64,000 nt of DNA from DASZIT01 sp963709665 (GCA_963709665.1 CAVPWU010000008.1:45970-109969); one strand, 5' to 3'. Shown: positions 16,930 to 25,075, counted from the stretch's first letter. Numbers and translations are program-made. The notes: generated by a model from the sequence alone, not told the origin.

Positions 16930-16958
16930 TTGCAACCGCACACAACCGTGATTATCCT
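16930..16958 (+). promoter_or_regulatory. Sigma-A-type promoter for whiB1
   Basis: TTGCAA at 16930-16935 and TATCCT at 16953-16958 are separated by exactly 17 bases in a locally AT-rich patch. Transcription would begin near 16965, giving a leader of about 90 bases before the whiB1 GTG. Confidence 0.55.
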
Positions 16959-17002
16959 ACGGGGGAACCCCAAATGACCGGCGACTTTGCGGCGCCGAGC
17001 CA

Positions 17003-17018
17003 TGTGAAACAGATCACA
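17003..17018. promoter_or_regulatory. Perfect CRP/FNR-type operator (TGTGA-N6-TCACA) upstream of whiB1
   Basis: The 16-mer TGTGAAACAGATCACA has both consensus half-sites of a CRP-family operator. Its right end is 37 bases before the whiB1 start and downstream of the predicted promoter at 16930-16958, a position more suited to repression or to an undetected second promoter. In Mycobacterium tuberculosis whiB1 is a known CRP target, so the same wiring is likely here. Confidence 0.65.
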
Positions 17019-17055
17019 ATGGGGCTTTCTCGGAGTCGGGAGCGGAGGAATCATC

Positions 17056-17346
17056 GTGGCCCTGGTGTGGAACCGGACGGTCGATTGGGACGAGGGCGAC
17101 TGGCGTGATCTTGCCGCCTGTCGACACACCGAGCCCGATCTGTTCTTCCCCATCGGCACCACGGGACCCGCCATCGACCAGATCGAGGCGGCCAAGCGGG
17201 TCTGCCGTTCGTGCGACGCCCAGGAGCCGTGCCTCGACTTCGCCCTGGCCACCAACCAGGAGTCAGGCGTGTGGGGCGGCACCTCGGAGGAGGAGCGCCG
17301 CAAGCTCCGCAAGGCGTGGCTGGCAGCGCGGCGTCGCGCGTCCTGA
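17056..17346 (+). CDS. whiB1: WhiB-family iron-sulfur transcriptional regulator, WhiB1/WblE-like
   Basis: This 96-residue protein has the four cluster cysteines C22, C50, C53 and C59, the GVWGG turn at 71-75 and a basic C-terminal tail (RRKLRKAWLAARRRAS). The segment DLFFPIGTTGPAIDQIEAAKRVC matches WhiB1/WblE proteins, which carry an NO-reactive [4Fe-4S] cluster and bind the primary sigma factor. The GTG at 17056 has GGAGGA upstream. It is convergent with a PdtaS-like kinase gene, the same pairing as Rv3219/Rv3220c in M. tuberculosis, which strengthens the WhiB1 assignment. Confidence 0.92.
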   Translation: MALVWNRTVDWDEGDWRDLAACRHTEPDLFFPIGTTGPAIDQIEAAKRVCRSCDAQEPCLDFALATNQESGVWGGTSEEERRKLRKAWLAARRRAS

Positions 17347-17401
17347 CGTCCTGACTCCTCCCGTCTGACCTCCCCGGGCCCTCCCGTCGGGGAACCGCCG
17401 C

Positions 17402-18946
17402 TCAGAGGCCGACCCTCGGCGCTTCGCGCACCGGCAGCTCGATGCGCACCACCGCCCCGGTGACCGACGGGTCGAGCTCACTGCGGTTCTGCATGGTGAT
17501 GGTCCCCCCGATCTGGGTACGGACCAGGTCGCGGACGATCGACAGGCCGAGGCTCTGGGTGGTGTCGAAGTCGAACTCCTCCGGCAGGCCGGACCCGTCG
17601 TCGGACACCTCCACCGACAGCCGGTGCTCGTCGCTGGCCAGGTGCACGGTCACCTCGCCCACCCGGGGGGTGGCGCCGATGGACGGGTCCATCCGGTCCG
17701 GCCGGTCGGCGTCGTCGGTCTCCGTCTCCACGAAGGCGTGCTCGACGGCGTTCTGGAGCAGCTCGGCCAGAACCACCGCCAGGGGGGTGGCGACATCGGC
17801 CGGCACCTCCCCCAGTTCGCCCACCACGCTGAAGGTGAGGGTCACCGAGGAGACCACCGAGTCCTCCGCCATCTTGATCAGCGAGGTGACGATCTCGTCG
17901 AACGGCACCTGATCGCTGGGATCCCGGGAGAGGATCTCGTGGACGATGGCGATGGAGCGGACCCGCCGCTCGGCCTCGAAGAGGGCGACCCGCCCCACTC
18001 CGGGCGGCAGCCGTCGGGCCTGGAGCCGGAGCAGCGCCGAGATGGTCTGGAGGTTGTTCTTCACCCGGTGGTGAACCTCGCGGATGGCGGCGTCCTTGGA
18101 GAGCAGCAGTCGGTCGAGGCGCCGGACGTCGGTGACGTCGCGCAGGAGCACCAGGCAGCCGGTGACCTCGCCCTGGGCCAGCAGTGGGATGCAGTGGAGC
18201 AGCACGATGACGTCGGGACGGCGCTCCACCTCCTCCACTACCGGGAGGGCAGAGGCCAGGGCCCACTCGATGGCCGACTCCTCCACCCCGAGGTCGTAGA
18301 GCCGACGCCCCTCGAGTTGGGAGTACATGCCCATCCGGTGGAGGGCGTTGGTGGCGTTGGGGGAGGCGTACCGGACCCTGCCCTCCTCGTCCACCAGCAC
18401 CAGGCCGTCACCGACCCGGGGGGCCTCCTCGGTGGCCACCTCCTCGCCGGGGAACGGGAAGGTCGACTCGGACAGCATCACCGCGAACCGGTCGAAGACG
18501 TCCCGGTAGGTGCGCTCGAGGTGACCGGGTCGCCGGCCGGCACCGGCGGCCAGGCGGGCCATCACCGCCACCACCTCGCCGTCGCACCGGACCGGGATGC
18601 ACTGGAGCCGCACCGGCTCGTCCCCCGGCTCGATCCGGACCTCGCCCCGGGTGACCTCGGCGGTCCGGTAGCAGGTGGTGACCAGGGGCCAGTCCTCCTC
18701 GCCCACCGTCTGGCCGACCAGGTCGTGCTCGATGACGGTGGCGCTGTTGGACGGTCGCATCTGGCCCAGGATCACCAGGTTGGAGGCCTCCTCGGGGTAG
18801 GCGTCGGAGATCGGGGCCATCAGCACCAGGTCGGAGAAGGACAGGTCGGAGAGCACCCCCCAGGTCCCGAGCAGCCGGAGCAGGTGGGCGAGCTGGTCCT
18901 CGTCGAGGTCGGCCCGCTCGAGGGCCAGCTCGGCCGGGGTGGCCAT
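17402..18946 (-). CDS. pdtaS: Sensor histidine kinase, PdtaS-like (HisKA_2 type)
   Basis: The 514-residue cytosolic kinase has an N-terminal GAF-like region (about 1-150) and a PAS-like region around 185-280 (GLVLVDEEGRVRYASPNA). A HisKA_2 dimerisation domain follows, with the phospho-acceptor in EVHHRVKNNLQTI near residue 300, then a HATPase domain (ELLQNAVEHAF, DDGSGLP, LGLSIV). PdtaS signals to the antiterminator PdtaR, whose ANTAR output controls translation and metabolism; no pdtaR is present here. The start lies one base after the stop of the PHP gene upstream, so they form an operon. It is convergent with whiB1. Confidence 0.88.
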   Translation of the reverse strand: MATPAELALERADLDEDQLAHLLRLLGTWGVLSDLSFSDLVLMAPISDAYPEEASNLVILGQMRPSNSATVIEHDLVGQTVGEEDWPLVTTCYRTAEVTRGEVRIEPGDEPVRLQCIPVRCDGEVVAVMARLAAGAGRRPGHLERTYRDVFDRFAVMLSESTFPFPGEEVATEEAPRVGDGLVLVDEEGRVRYASPNATNALHRMGMYSQLEGRRLYDLGVEESAIEWALASALPVVEEVERRPDVIVLLHCIPLLAQGEVTGCLVLLRDVTDVRRLDRLLLSKDAAIREVHHRVKNNLQTISALLRLQARRLPPGVGRVALFEAERRVRSIAIVHEILSRDPSDQVPFDEIVTSLIKMAEDSVVSSVTLTFSVVGELGEVPADVATPLAVVLAELLQNAVEHAFVETETDDADRPDRMDPSIGATPRVGEVTVHLASDEHRLSVEVSDDGSGLPEEFDFDTTQSLGLSIVRDLVRTQIGGTITMQNRSELDPSVTGAVVRIELPVREAPRVGL

Positions 18947-18947
18947 G

Positions 18948-19862
18948 TCAGGCCTCCGGTCCGGTGTCGGCGGGCCGCAGCTCCCCGGCGTCGGCCGAGA
19001 CCGGGACCGTGTGCGGCACTCGGTTCCGGTAGCCCTGGAGGGTGTCCACGCCGGCTGCCCAGAGGAGCGCCCGCAGGTCCGGGGTCCGGTGGGCCACGTC
19101 GGGGAGGGTGTGGGCGTCCGAGGCGGTGGTGAGCGGCACCCCCCGGTCGACATAGCGGCGGAGGAGGGGCGGTGCCGGGTACTCCTCCCCCACCGGCTTC
19201 CGCCAGCCGGCCGAGGACACCTCGGCGGCCATGCCGGAGGCCACCGCCGCCTCCGCCATCCGGTCGTAGAACTCGTCGGGGACGGCCGGGACCCGCCCGG
19301 CCACCTTCACCAGGTCCGGATGGGCGAAGACGTCGCAGACCCCGGAGGCACCCAGCTCCTCCATGGCCAGGGTGTACTGGTCCCAGACGTCGTCGATGTC
19401 CCGGACGTCCCACTCAGCCATCACCAGCGGGTCGTTCAGGACGTCGAACCGCCAGGTGTCCAGCCAGTGGACCGAGCCGATGAGGACGTCGAAGGGGTAC
19501 CCGTCCAGCAGGTCGGCCACGTCGTGCATGCGGTCCCGGTAGTAGTCGACCTCCAGCCCCAGCACCACCGGCAGTCCGGCGGCCTTCACCGCCTGCACGA
19601 CCTCGACGTAGGAGTCGAGGTCGACCCGGGCGTGGTGGTCCCAGTAGGCGGCCATGCCGGGACGGAGGGCCTCGCCGGGCAGGTCGTCCCAGAAGCCGCC
19701 CAGCCGGTCCCTGGCCTGGGTGAAGCGGAACAGGTGCTCGGTGAGGGCGATCTCGGTCACCCCGTGGGCGGTGGCGTGGTCGCAGTAGGCCGCCACCTGG
19801 TCGATGGTGGCCTCGGCGTCGCTCTGGGTGTGGGGCCAGAGGTGGAGGTGGTAGTCGAGCAC
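18948..19862 (-). CDS. PHP-domain phosphatase, histidinol-phosphatase-like
   Basis: The 304-residue protein shows the metal-binding PHP motifs: DYHLHLWPHT at residues 3-12, ALTEHLF, GLEVDYY, IGSVHWLD, FAHPDLVK and TASDAHT near the C-terminus. This matches the HisK-type histidinol-phosphate phosphatase branch, but no other his gene is in the window, so another phosphomonoester substrate is possible. The GTG start is at 19862. It lies 3 bases from the stop of the O-methyltransferase gene and 1 base from the pdtaS start, giving a compact three-gene operon (methyltransferase, phosphatase, kinase). Confidence 0.85.
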   Translation of the reverse strand: MLDYHLHLWPHTQSDAEATIDQVAAYCDHATAHGVTEIALTEHLFRFTQARDRLGGFWDDLPGEALRPGMAAYWDHHARVDLDSYVEVVQAVKAAGLPVVLGLEVDYYRDRMHDVADLLDGYPFDVLIGSVHWLDTWRFDVLNDPLVMAEWDVRDIDDVWDQYTLAMEELGASGVCDVFAHPDLVKVAGRVPAVPDEFYDRMAEAAVASGMAAEVSSAGWRKPVGEEYPAPPLLRRYVDRGVPLTTASDAHTLPDVAHRTPDLRALLWAAGVDTLQGYRNRVPHTVPVSADAGELRPADTGPEA

Positions 19863-19865
19863 CGC

Positions 19866-20510
19866 TCAGCCGGCCCGGCGGATGATGGTGACGCCGTCGC
19901 GCACCGTCGTCTGGACGGCCACCACCCGTGGGTCGCTGGCCACCCGGTCGTTGAACTCCCGCAGGGCCGAGGTGTCCACCGACGTGTCCTCGAGGTCGAG
20001 GATCCGGCCGCTCCACAGGGTGTTGTCGGCCAGGATCACCCCCCGGGGAGCCAGCTTGGGGAGCACCGCCTCGAAGTAGGCGGGGTAGTTGCCCTTGTCG
20101 GCGTCGATGAAGACCAGGTCGAACGGGCCGTCCAGGGCCGCCACCGTCTCGAGGGCCGGGCCGACCTTGACCTCGATCCGATCGGCGTACGGGCTGGCGG
20201 CGATGTGGCGGCGGGCCACCTCGGCGTGGACCGGGTTGAGCTCGCAGGTGACGATGGAGCCGCCCGGGGCCAGTCCGGCGGCCATGGCCAGCGACGAGTA
20301 ACCGCTGAAGGTGCCGATCTCGAGGATCCGGGTGGCTCCCGAGGCGAACACAAGGAGCTCGAGGAACCGGCCCTCGAGCCGGCCGACCATCATGCCGGGG
20401 GAGGCCAGCGAGGCGCGGGTCTCCTCGGCCAGGGCCTCGAGGTACGACGGGGGGGCCGTGGTGTGCTCGGTGGCGTAGCGCTCGATGGCAGGATCGATGA
20501 TCTCGGGCAT
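19866..20510 (-). CDS. Class I SAM-dependent O-methyltransferase (CCoAOMT-like)
   Basis: This 214-residue protein carries the SAM motif ILEIGTFSGYSSLAMA, the acidic ribose contact EL in VTCELNPVHAEVARRHI, the metal-binding region DLVFIDADKGNYPAYFEA and VILADNTLWSG. It is the caffeoyl-CoA/catechol O-methyltransferase family, which methylates catechol-type hydroxyls with divalent metal. The substrate is unknown. It heads the operon with the PHP phosphatase and PdtaS. The ATG at 20510 is preceded at leaderless spacing by TACGAT. Confidence 0.88.
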   Translation of the reverse strand: MPEIIDPAIERYATEHTTAPPSYLEALAEETRASLASPGMMVGRLEGRFLELLVFASGATRILEIGTFSGYSSLAMAAGLAPGGSIVTCELNPVHAEVARRHIAASPYADRIEVKVGPALETVAALDGPFDLVFIDADKGNYPAYFEAVLPKLAPRGVILADNTLWSGRILDLEDTSVDTSALREFNDRVASDPRVVAVQTTVRDGVTIIRRAG

Positions 20511-20516
20511 GACCGC

Positions 20517-20522
20517 ATCGTA
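20517..20522 (-). promoter_or_regulatory. Leaderless-type -10 hexamer for the O-methyltransferase operon
   Basis: TACGAT lies exactly 6 bases before the ATG at 20510, and no Shine-Dalgarno is present. Confidence 0.4.
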
Positions 20523-20543
20523 GGGCGTCGGGGTGCGGACTCC

Positions 20544-20963
20544 TCAGCCGACGACGGCGAGGATCCGGTAGCGGCTCCCCCGGGAGATCCTGGCCACCTG
20601 GTAGCGGCCCCGACCCGTCCGCCGGAGCCAACCCCGCTCCACCTCGTAGGCCAGGGCGTCGGCCACCGCCTTCCCGGGTTTGGCCGAGCCGACACGGTAG
20701 CCCCACGACTGGATGACCCCGAGCACCTCGGCCGGGGAGCAGGGGCGACCGGTCCGCAGCAGCACCGCTACCGCCGCTCGCCGGAGGGGCCTCCCCCGGA
20801 GCGGCTCGAGCTCCGTGCCGGGGAAGCCGGGGCCGCTGTTCCGGGTCTCGGGATGGGGGGTGCGGCACGGTTGGGGTCGGCAACGGAACCACAGACCGGT
20901 GTTCGGGGCGCAGTCACGACACAGGCACGGCGAGAAGGACCCGGGGCGGGGCGGATCGGACAT
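20544..20963 (-). CDS. Uncharacterised protein with winged-helix-like domain
   Basis: I do not recognise this 139-residue protein. The first 30 residues hold a small Cys cluster (CLCRDC). The conserved-looking part is about 60-135: LRRAAVAVLLRTGRPCSPAEVLGVI, then VADALAYEVERGWLRRTGRGRYQVARI. That helix-helix-wing order resembles a winged helix-turn-helix. Codon use is normal for the host, and the ATG at 20963 has a leaderless-type hexamer at 20970-20975, which supports a real gene. The upstream region carries a long inverted repeat (21072-21130). Confidence 0.65.
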   Translation of the reverse strand: MSDPPRPGSFSPCLCRDCAPNTGLWFRCRPQPCRTPHPETRNSGPGFPGTELEPLRGRPLRRAAVAVLLRTGRPCSPAEVLGVIQSWGYRVGSAKPGKAVADALAYEVERGWLRRTGRGRYQVARISRGSRYRILAVVG

Positions 20964-20969
20964 GCGGGA

Positions 20970-20975
20970 ACGGTA
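20970..20975 (-). promoter_or_regulatory. Leaderless-type -10 hexamer for the small winged-helix-like gene
   Basis: TACCGT lies exactly 6 bases before the ATG at 20963, supporting that start over in-frame starts further upstream. Confidence 0.4.
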
Positions 20976-21071
20976 CGACAGGGGTGCTCCACCGCCCCGG
21001 TCGGAGGAGCCGGGATCGGTCGGTTTGCCCGGATCCGAGCGAGGGCGGGAGGAGTTCGGAGGAGTTCGTTC

Positions 21072-21130
21072 TGCCCGCATCCGAGCGAATTGCCGTCGGG
21101 CATCCAGCACAATTCGCTCGGATGCGGGCA
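21072..21130. repeat. 21-bp perfect inverted repeat with 17-base spacer, plus a third partial copy
   Basis: The arm at 21072-21092 begins TGCCCGCATCCGAGCGAA and is the exact reverse complement of 21110-21130. A direct partial copy (TGCCCGGATCCGAGCGA) sits at 21026-21042. The pair could fold into a very stable hairpin. It lies between the end of the ArsA operon and a small gene, both leftward. Without a T-tract it is not a textbook terminator; a REP-like element or a regulator site are alternatives. Confidence 0.75.
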
Positions 21131-21251
21131 CATTCAACATGCCGGGGGCAGCGGGGCGATGCTGACGGGGATCGATGCGATGGCGAGGTGCCGGTCGGTG
21201 CCGGTCGATGCGAGGCAGGTGCCGGTCGACGACCGGCTCTGACCCGGGAAC

Positions 21252-22469
21252 TCAGGTCCAGATCTGCTGCCCCAGCCGCACCAGCCCGGCCAGGTCGAAG
21301 ATGTCGGTGTCGAAGAACGGCACCGTCGCCACCACCTCGGGGGATGCCCCCAGGTGGGTCTGTTCCTCGGCCTCACGCCGGGCGACCACCCGGAAGTTGA
21401 GGAAGCTGTCGGCCACCTCGGTCAGCACCCGACGGATCTGGTCGGGATCGCCGAGCGGCCCGTCCACCGAGGCCAGCACCGGTGACATCGCCGCCGCCAA
21501 CTCGTCAGCGCGCTCCTTCAGAGCCTCCGCCACCCGGGCCGCCTCCGCTCCCTGCAGGTAGGAGGGCAGGACCTTGTTCAACACCATGGCTCCCAGGTGG
21601 AGGTCCCGGGAGGTGAGCTCCTCGGCGAAGAACTCGGCCTCCCGCAGCGGGACCCCCTCCAGGGTGGACACCACCATGAAGGTGGTCCGACGGTCCGACA
21701 GCAGGCGCTTCACCGCCTCGGCCCGCTCGACGAAGCCGGCGTACATCGACTGGAAGAGGATGAAGAACTCCGAGATGTCGGCCAGGAACTGGGTGCCGAG
21801 GATCCGGTCGGCCACCTGGTAGAAGGGCTTGGTGGCCACGTTCACCAGCCTCGACCGGTAGGGCACGATCAACCACCGGAGCAGCCGGCTGGAGAAGAAG
21901 TCGGCCAGCCGCTGCGGGGCGTCCAGGAAGTCGAGGGCGTTCCGGGTGGGAGGGGTGTCGACCACGATCAGGTCGTAGTCCCCCTCGGAGTGGATCTCGT
22001 AGAGGCGCTCCATGGCGATGTAGTCGTGGCTGGCCACGAACCGCCCGGAGATGTTGTCGTAGAGGGGGTTGGCCAGGATCTCGTCCCGGGTCTGCTTGTC
22101 GGGGGCATGTCGGCGGATGAGGTCGTCCCAGGACTGCTTGGTGTCGAGCATGGCCACCCACAGCTCCCCCCGGGGCCGGACCCCCGAGGACCGGAAGGCG
22201 TCGGCGGGCACCCGCCGCTCGGTGTTGCCGATCCCCTCGAGGCCGAGGGCGGTGGCCAGTCGCTTGGCCGGGTCGACGGTGAGCACCAGCACCTTCCCGC
22301 CGTGGTGCACCGCCGCCATCACCCCGGCCGAGGCGGCCGTCGTCGTCTTGCCCACCCCGCCGGGCCCACAGGCGATGACGATCTCCTTGGCCGCCAGGAG
22401 CCCGTCGAGGGTGCCGGTGGGGGCCTCCTGGCCCGCACGGACCGGACCGGGTCGGGACGAGGTGGCCAT
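21252..22469 (-). CDS. ArsA/Get3-like ATPase, second of a pair
   Basis: The 405-residue P-loop protein has a deviant Walker A GPGGVGKTTTAAS near residue 37, the ArsA-type VLTVDPAKRLA switch, VDTPPTRNALDFLDAP and a metal/ligand region without the arsenite-binding cysteines. It is the larger member of the two-gene actinobacterial ArsA family (the Rv3680-like position), which has been proposed to act in membrane-protein targeting or envelope physiology rather than arsenite export. Its ATG overlaps the stop of the upstream paralog (TGATG). No ars genes are nearby. Confidence 0.87.
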   Translation of the reverse strand: MATSSRPGPVRAGQEAPTGTLDGLLAAKEIVIACGPGGVGKTTTAASAGVMAAVHHGGKVLVLTVDPAKRLATALGLEGIGNTERRVPADAFRSSGVRPRGELWVAMLDTKQSWDDLIRRHAPDKQTRDEILANPLYDNISGRFVASHDYIAMERLYEIHSEGDYDLIVVDTPPTRNALDFLDAPQRLADFFSSRLLRWLIVPYRSRLVNVATKPFYQVADRILGTQFLADISEFFILFQSMYAGFVERAEAVKRLLSDRRTTFMVVSTLEGVPLREAEFFAEELTSRDLHLGAMVLNKVLPSYLQGAEAARVAEALKERADELAAAMSPVLASVDGPLGDPDQIRRVLTEVADSFLNFRVVARREAEEQTHLGASPEVVATVPFFDTDIFDLAGLVRLGQQIWT

Positions 22470-23416
22470 CAGTACCCCAGCTCCTCGCCGAGGGAGGCGG
22501 CCACCTGGCGGGTGGTGCGCAGCCCGTGCAGCCGGGTGAACAGGTAGGGCAGGTAGAGCATGGGCACCTGGGCGTCGATGCCCCGGCGGAGTCGCTCGAG
22601 GTGGGTGGTTCGGGTACGGCGCATGGTCACCGCCAGCCGGGCGGCCTCCAGCACCGGACGGGGGTCGCCGCCCACCAGCTCGGCCAGGTCGTCGGTGGGT
22701 CCGGCGCCGGACAGTGCGTCGAAGACGGCCTCCTCGTGCTGGCCGAACAGCTCGGGGAGCACCCGGTTGACCACCACCGCCGAGAGCTCCACGGTGGTCT
22801 CCTCCCGGATCCGGCCGGCCAGCTCGATGGTCTCGGTCACCGGCATCTCCTCGGGCGTGCAGACGGCGATGAGCCCGGTGGTGTCCGGGTCCGAGAGGAT
22901 CTCGAGCATCCAGTCGGTCTGGGAGCGGATCAGCCCGACCTTGACCAGATCGTTGATCGCCTGGGGGGCGGCCAGTTGGCTGATGATGTGCCCGGAGGCG
23001 GGGGCGTCCACCACCACCAGGTCGTAGGTGCGCTCCCGGACCTCGTAACAGAACTTGCCGACGGTCAGGATCTCGCGCACCCCGGGAGCGGCGGTGGCGA
23101 CGAAGTCGAACGCCTTGGCCAGGGGGCCGATCCTCCCCACCACCGGGATCCGCAGCTGCAGCTTCAGGTACTCACGGAGGGACGCCTCGGTGTCCATCGT
23201 CATGGCGAAGAGCCCGGGGAGGATCTCCCGCTCGGCGAACGAGGTGGGCGGTGCCTCGTAGAACCCGGAGACGTCGCCCTTGGCGTCCACCTCGCAGATC
23301 AGCACCCGCTTCCCCTGCTGGGAGGCGAAGAGGGCCAGGGCGGAGGCCACCGTGGTCTTCCCCACCCCACCCTTGCCGGTGACGAAGAGCAGCTTGTGGT
23401 CGAGGAGCGCGGTCAC
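22469..23416 (-). CDS. ArsA/Get3-like ATPase, first of a pair
   Basis: This 315-residue paralog has Walker A GKGGVGKTTVASALALFAS at about 14-32, the switch VLICEVDAKGDVSGFYE and VVDAPASGHIISQL. With the downstream gene it forms the typical actinobacterial hetero-pair (Rv3679/Rv3680-like) of Get3-related ATPases, probably an obligate complex. The GTG start is at 23416. A short DUF3107 gene lies 58 bases upstream on the same strand, and whether it belongs to the same transcript is unclear. Confidence 0.87.
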   Translation of the reverse strand: MTALLDHKLLFVTGKGGVGKTTVASALALFASQQGKRVLICEVDAKGDVSGFYEAPPTSFAEREILPGLFAMTMDTEASLREYLKLQLRIPVVGRIGPLAKAFDFVATAAPGVREILTVGKFCYEVRERTYDLVVVDAPASGHIISQLAAPQAINDLVKVGLIRSQTDWMLEILSDPDTTGLIAVCTPEEMPVTETIELAGRIREETTVELSAVVVNRVLPELFGQHEEAVFDALSGAGPTDDLAELVGGDPRPVLEAARLAVTMRRTRTTHLERLRRGIDAQVPMLYLPYLFTRLHGLRTTRQVAASLGEELGY

Positions 23417-23474
23417 CCGGTCGTCCCCCGGGGACGGGTGCGGGCGACGTCGTGCGGGGGCGGGGGCGGAGCCG

Positions 23475-23711
23475 TCAGGACAGCCCGAAACCGACCCGTC
23501 GCTCGGCCGTGGGGCCGTCCACCTCGACGTAGGCGATCTTCCCGGCCGGGACCCCGACCTGGCGTCCCTTGCGATCGGTCAGCCAGAGGATGGCGCCCTC
23601 CTTGGCCAGCGCCGCCTCGATGTCGGCCAGGACCTTGTCGCGGTCTGCGTCGTCCGGCAGCTCGACGTCGAGCTCCTTGATCGACTGCACGATCCCGATT
23701 CGCACGTCCAC
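23475..23711 (-). CDS. DUF3107 family small protein
   Basis: The 78-residue protein starts VDVRIGIVQSIKELDVELP and continues LTDRKGRQVGVPAGKIAYVEV. It matches the actinobacterial DUF3107 family, whose mycobacterial member (TB9.4-like) has the same VEVKIGI start and VPVARIAYVEIG core. The GTG at 23711 is preferred because it aligns with that start and has AGGAG 9 bases upstream; the longer in-frame ATG at 23741 would add non-family residues. Function is unknown; it is an ordinary, conserved actinobacterial marker. Confidence 0.85.
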   Translation of the reverse strand: MDVRIGIVQSIKELDVELPDDADRDKVLADIEAALAKEGAILWLTDRKGRQVGVPAGKIAYVEVDGPTAERRVGFGLS

Positions 23712-23823
23712 CTGGCACGCTCCTCTCAGCGGTGCCGGCAACCCGCCGGCTCAGCCATCGACGATACAAGGTGCAGGGGGCCCGGCGTCCCCGGTGGGGC
23801 ACCCATGGTGCACACTGGCCACC

Positions 23824-24993
23824 ATGGACGGGTTGAGCGAGCGGGGCCGGCGCTGGGCGTCGACCATGGCCGGTCACACCGGGAGCGGTGTGGTGGTGGC
23901 CCATGCGGACAGCACCGCACGGATCGGCGACCACGGTGCGTCGGGAGCCGGACAGGAGGCTGTCCCCGGCCGCCACCGCCTCGACCGCGAGGCCTCCGAG
24001 GCGTCCGAGCTGGCCTTCGGGGCCACCCGGGCGGAGGGCGGCGGCCACCGCCACCGCCACGAGGAGCCCGATCCGTGGCGGACCTGCTTCGAACGGGACC
24101 GGGACCGCATCCTCCACGCCCCGTCCTTCCGCCGGCTGGCCGGCAAGACCCAGGTGTTCGTCTTCCCCGACGACCACCAGCGCACCCGGCTCACCCACGC
24201 CCTCGAGGTGGCCCAGGTGGCCGGCAGCATCGCCCGCGCCTGCCGCCTCAACGTCGCCCTGACCGAGGCCATCGCCCTCGGGCACGACTGCGGCCACGGC
24301 CCCGGCGGCCACGCCAGCGAGGACGCCCTCACCCCCTACGTGGAGGGCGGATTCGACCACGCCCCCTGGGGGGCCGACGTGTCGTTGGCCCGCCTCAACC
24401 TCTGCCGGGAGACGCTCGACGGCATCCGGAACCACTCGTGGTCGCGTCCGGCCCCGTCCACGCCGGAGGGGGAGGTGGTCAGCTGGGCCGACCGGATCGC
24501 CTACGTCTGCCACGACTTCGAGGACGCGGTGATGAGCGGCGTGGTCACCCCGGCGGTGCTGCCCGAGGTGGTGCGGCGCCGGTGCGGGGAGCGACGGAGC
24601 CAGCAGCTGGGTACCTTCATCGACGCCATGGTGGGGACGGTGCTCGGCACCGGTCAGGTCGGCATGGATGCCGAGCACGCCGAGGCGTTGGCCGCCTTCC
24701 GGGCCTGCAACTACGAGCACATCTACCTCCGCCCCAGCTCGCTGGCCCAGGGCGAGGCGGTGATCGAGGTCCTCCGGGCCCTGGTCGAGCACTACGGCGC
24801 CCGGCCCGAGCTGATCGAGGACGCCGACGCCGGCCGGCCCGCCTCCGGGGACGGGGGGGCCGACGCCCTCCGCTCGGCGGTCAGCTACGTGGCCGGGATG
24901 ACCGACCGGTTCGCCTTCGACCGGGCGGTGGAGCTCCTGGGGTGGAGCCCCGACAAGCTGCCGGTGGGGATCGGCGTCGACCGGCCGGGCTGA
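23824..24993 (+). CDS. dgt: dNTP triphosphohydrolase (dGTPase-like HD-domain protein)
   Basis: This 389-residue HD-superfamily enzyme has the metal and substrate motifs RILHAPSFRRLAGKTQVF, RTRLTHALEV, the central GHDCGHGPGGHASE and WADRIAYVCHDFEDA. It hydrolyses dNTPs to nucleosides and triphosphate to control nucleotide pools. The first 75 residues are a variable, low-complexity extension with no domain; the ATG at 23824 was kept as the first start after the divergent DUF3107 gene, but the true start could be later. The catalytic residues are all present. Confidence 0.88.
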   Translation: MDGLSERGRRWASTMAGHTGSGVVVAHADSTARIGDHGASGAGQEAVPGRHRLDREASEASELAFGATRAEGGGHRHRHEEPDPWRTCFERDRDRILHAPSFRRLAGKTQVFVFPDDHQRTRLTHALEVAQVAGSIARACRLNVALTEAIALGHDCGHGPGGHASEDALTPYVEGGFDHAPWGADVSLARLNLCRETLDGIRNHSWSRPAPSTPEGEVVSWADRIAYVCHDFEDAVMSGVVTPAVLPEVVRRRCGERRSQQLGTFIDAMVGTVLGTGQVGMDAEHAEALAAFRACNYEHIYLRPSSLAQGEAVIEVLRALVEHYGARPELIEDADAGRPASGDGGADALRSAVSYVAGMTDRFAFDRAVELLGWSPDKLPVGIGVDRPG

Positions 24994-25075
24994 TCGGACC
25001 CGACGGCCCGGCCCGTAACATCCGGACCCGAGGGCGCGGGCGATGGGGCCCGCCCAGCCGGACAGGAGGTCCGCC

